A DNA stretch of 64,000 bases from Marinirhabdus sp050859505 (GTDB taxonomy: Bacteria; Bacteroidota; Bacteroidia; Flavobacteriales; Flavobacteriaceae). Where the stretch lies: NCBI RefSeq assembly GCF_050859505.1, contig NZ_CP193934.1, positions 3,224,001-3,288,000 on the forward strand. Direction: 5' to 3'. Shown here piece by piece: positions 62,520 through 64,000 of the stretch (position 1 is its first letter; every line of letters starts with the position of its first letter). The notes beneath the pieces were generated by a model. The model did not search any database. It worked only from the letters and a program-made list of their open reading frames with translations, and was not told the DNA's origin. Both the position numbers and the translations under genes were made by a program.

Positions 62520-62848
62520 TGCTTTATATTTAAGGTATTAACCTAGTACAAAGATATATTTTTGTAACCACTGAATTTAATGCGAGCATTAGAATTCTAT
62601 TAGAATTAATAAAAAACAGAATGTAATCTTGGCAAAAACCTGTGGAAAATCCAATATTTAAGCTATTAATATTTATTGCCTCCAAAGCCAACGCAGGGCC
62701 AAAACAAATAGGAATTGATTAGAGATTGGAAAAGTGAAGTATTAGTAGGGAAATTTAAAACGAATAGATTACTGAAAAACATACATAACATCGCATCCGT
62801 ATATAATTTATGATTAAATTTAACCAAGAAAAATTAAAAGATACTAGT
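62520..62848. other. Intergenic region upstream of the two-component operon
   Basis: Contains the -7 box above and the palindrome-like TAATTCTAATAGAATTCTAA (around 62587-62609), which could be an operator for the regulator. Nothing else recognised. Confidence 0.35.
62549..62556 (-). promoter_or_regulatory. -7 box of the two-component operon
   Basis: TATCTTTG on the minus strand, 29 bases before the ATC at 62519. No TTG at the ideal distance. Confidence 0.4.
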
Positions 62849-62947
62849 ATGGCAAAAAGTAAAGATGCAAAGAAAAATATTAAAAAAGAACCTGCTAAAA
62901 CCCCTAAAGAAAAAAAAGAAGAAAAGAGAATTAAGAAATCTAAATAA
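62849..62947 (+). CDS. Very small lysine-rich protein
   Basis: 32 residues: MAKSKDAKKNIKKEPAKTP and a Lys/Glu tail. Half of the residues are Lys. An in-frame ATG at 62810 would add 13 residues. Short Lys-rich proteins of the form MA.SKDAKK..KK.PAKT.KEKK are common in Flavobacteriia and may bind nucleic acid; no role is known. Too short for usual gene finders. Confidence 0.6.
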   Translation: MAKSKDAKKNIKKEPAKTPKEKKEEKRIKKSK

Positions 62948-63054
62948 GATCTCTTTTTCTGAAATGATGAAAACATTGAAGAGAATGGAACCAAAAAATA
63001 AATTGGTTTATGTGTCTGAAGTGGTTTTTTTACTCTGAAAAAAAATCTTAAAAT

Positions 63055-63094
63055 GTAAAATAGCCTTTGCCTGAAAAAGTTCTGGCAAAGGCTA
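63055..63094 (-). terminator. Terminator of the FKBP gene
   Basis: Perfect 11-bp stem TAGCCTTTGCC (63061-63071) and GGCAAAGGCTA (63084-63094). On the minus strand it is followed by T-rich DNA. Confidence 0.85.
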
Positions 63095-63124
63095 TTAGAT
63101 ACTTTAAAAAATAAGAAACGTATT

Positions 63125-63571
63125 TTAATTGGTAACTTCTGTCTCTTTAATTGCTACCACTTCAAGATCAAAAATGAGATCTTTACCTGCTAAAGGGTGA
63201 TTGCCGTCTATAACAATGCTTTCTTCTTTAACTTCAATTACAACCAAATTAATTTCTCGTCCATCTGGAGATTTGGAAACTAAGCCCATCCCAACTTCGG
63301 GTGTAATATCCTGAGGCAGTTCAGTTTTATTCACTTCTTGCTTCAAATCGTCATTAACATCTCCATACGCTTCCTCTTTAGCAATGGTGATGGTCTTTTT
63401 TTCATTCAATTTCATGTCAATTAATCCTTTCTCAAAACCTGGTATTAATTGTCCTTGTCCTAAAGCAAATTCTATCGGTTCTTTTCCTTCAGAACTGTCA
63501 AAAACCTGACCGTCTGTTAATCTACCTGTGTAATTTACTTTTACCGTGTTGTTCTCTTTTACTTGATTCAT
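63125..63571 (-). CDS. FKBP-type peptidyl-prolyl isomerase, SlyD-like
   Basis: 148 residues in the SlyD layout: VKENNTVKVNYTGRLTDGQV, FDSSEGKEPIEFALGQGQLI and PGFEKGLIDM form the FKBP half, interrupted by the insert-in-flap chaperone domain (about 68-120), then DGNHPLAGKDLIFDLEVVAI. It lacks the His-rich metal-binding tail of E. coli SlyD. Cytoplasmic prolyl isomerase and chaperone. Monocistronic with its own terminator. Confidence 0.92.
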   Translation of the reverse strand: MNQVKENNTVKVNYTGRLTDGQVFDSSEGKEPIEFALGQGQLIPGFEKGLIDMKLNEKKTITIAKEEAYGDVNDDLKQEVNKTELPQDITPEVGMGLVSKSPDGREINLVVIEVKEESIVIDGNHPLAGKDLIFDLEVVAIKETEVTN

Positions 63572-64000
63572 TCTATATTTTTAATTATAAAATATTTTTT
63601 GCATAACTCTTACGCTTCAAACATTTTAGTTTAAACTTATATTATTAGTAGCGCCAAAATCAAGCCGAAAAAAATACGACTCTAAAATGAAAATTACGAT
63701 TCTATAAATAAGTACACGCAAAGTATAAAAAATGCACTGTATAGCTTCGATAACAGTAAATCAGAAGTTTAGAACCGCAATGGGGATAGTATCATAAAAA
63801 ACGGGAATCGGTAAGTATGTCAGTGCAACCAAATATTCACAACATAATTGAGTCAACCTTGTAATTTAATGCTCCGGTAAGCTTACTCAAGTTGGAAAGT
63901 CTACACTCACAAATAACCCCGATTTAAAAAGATATACGTTATACCAAGCCCGCTTATTGAACCCAGACTTATTAAAACCTACACTTTGTCACCGACAAAG
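63572..64000. other. Gene-free stretch at the window end
   Basis: 429 bases upstream of the FKBP gene. No full ORF. On the minus strand 63880-63980 a short frame (SVGFNKSGFNKRAWYNVYLF) is open and could be the tail or remnant of a gene beyond the window, but it is bounded by stops. Confidence 0.35.

Noticed and set aside
62755..62994. Minus-strand 79-residue hydrophobic ORF
   Set aside because: It is the antisense shadow of the lysine-rich small gene at 62849-62947; poly-Lys codons read backwards give Phe/Leu.

Overview
The window is chromosomal DNA of a member of the Flavobacteriaceae (Bacteroidota), probably marine. This rests on low G+C, promoters of the TTG-N17-23-TAnnTTTG type, a type IX secretion type B C-terminal domain, START-like and DUF6090 proteins, FISUMP and SulP genes, and the near absence of Shine-Dalgarno sites. 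No species can be named from sequence alone.

Bases 1-33338 are ordinary core genome: the end of fmt, an HU gene with a textbook flavobacterial promoter, YqgE/AlgH, a class IV aminotransferase, a START-like protein, tRNA-Met(CAU), hisS, ABC transporter genes, a nucleoid-associated protein, a type IX secreted protein, YitT, a methyltransferase, a UvrD/PcrA helicase, lipoproteins, an M20 hydrolase, an FMN-binding glutamate synthase-like enzyme, a NarL-type two-component operon, a patatin, an M1 aminopeptidase and recG. The recG gene carries an in-frame DUF559 endonuclease-like insertion between helicase motifs II and III.

Bases 33535-50476 are the notable part: an integron-like cassette array. 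A tyrosine recombinase (33535-34713) is followed directly by a perfect -7 promoter box, a short attI-like junction and about 20 consecutive cassettes, all in the same direction. Each cassette begins at G^TT and ends in its own attC-like element of about 195-216 bp. The outer core of each element is complementary to the first bases of that same cassette, which is the defining symmetry of integron attC sites. There are three element classes: AT-rich (cassettes 1-2), type A (protein-coding cassettes) and type B (only on a 442-444 bp cassette with no ORF, present six times). Cargo includes a frameshifted PD-(D/E)XK nuclease-like gene, a LAS-type peptidase, a RlaP-like nucleotidyltransferase, a ParE/RelE toxin-antitoxin pair, an NTF2-like lipoprotein, DUF2200, DUF2306 and several small lipoproteins. 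One cassette has no intact ORF but many hairpins. The recombinase lacks the insertion typical of IntI and sits in the same orientation as its cassettes, so this looks like a separate, inverted integron type.

An IS110-family element (47680-48980) interrupts one attC. Its 5' non-coding region has the layout of a bridge RNA: a loop with a 9-nt match to the attC arm ending exactly at the insertion core, and an 8-nt match to the element's own other end, also ending at the core.

Bases 51252-64000 return to core-type genes: DUF6090, an S9 prolyl oligopeptidase, a beta-lactamase-fold hydrolase, a DUF885 lipoprotein (the S9 and DUF885 genes share a conserved upstream region), an OmpR/EnvZ-type two-component pair followed by a USP-like protein and a SulP transporter, a very small lysine-rich protein and an FKBP-type prolyl isomerase.
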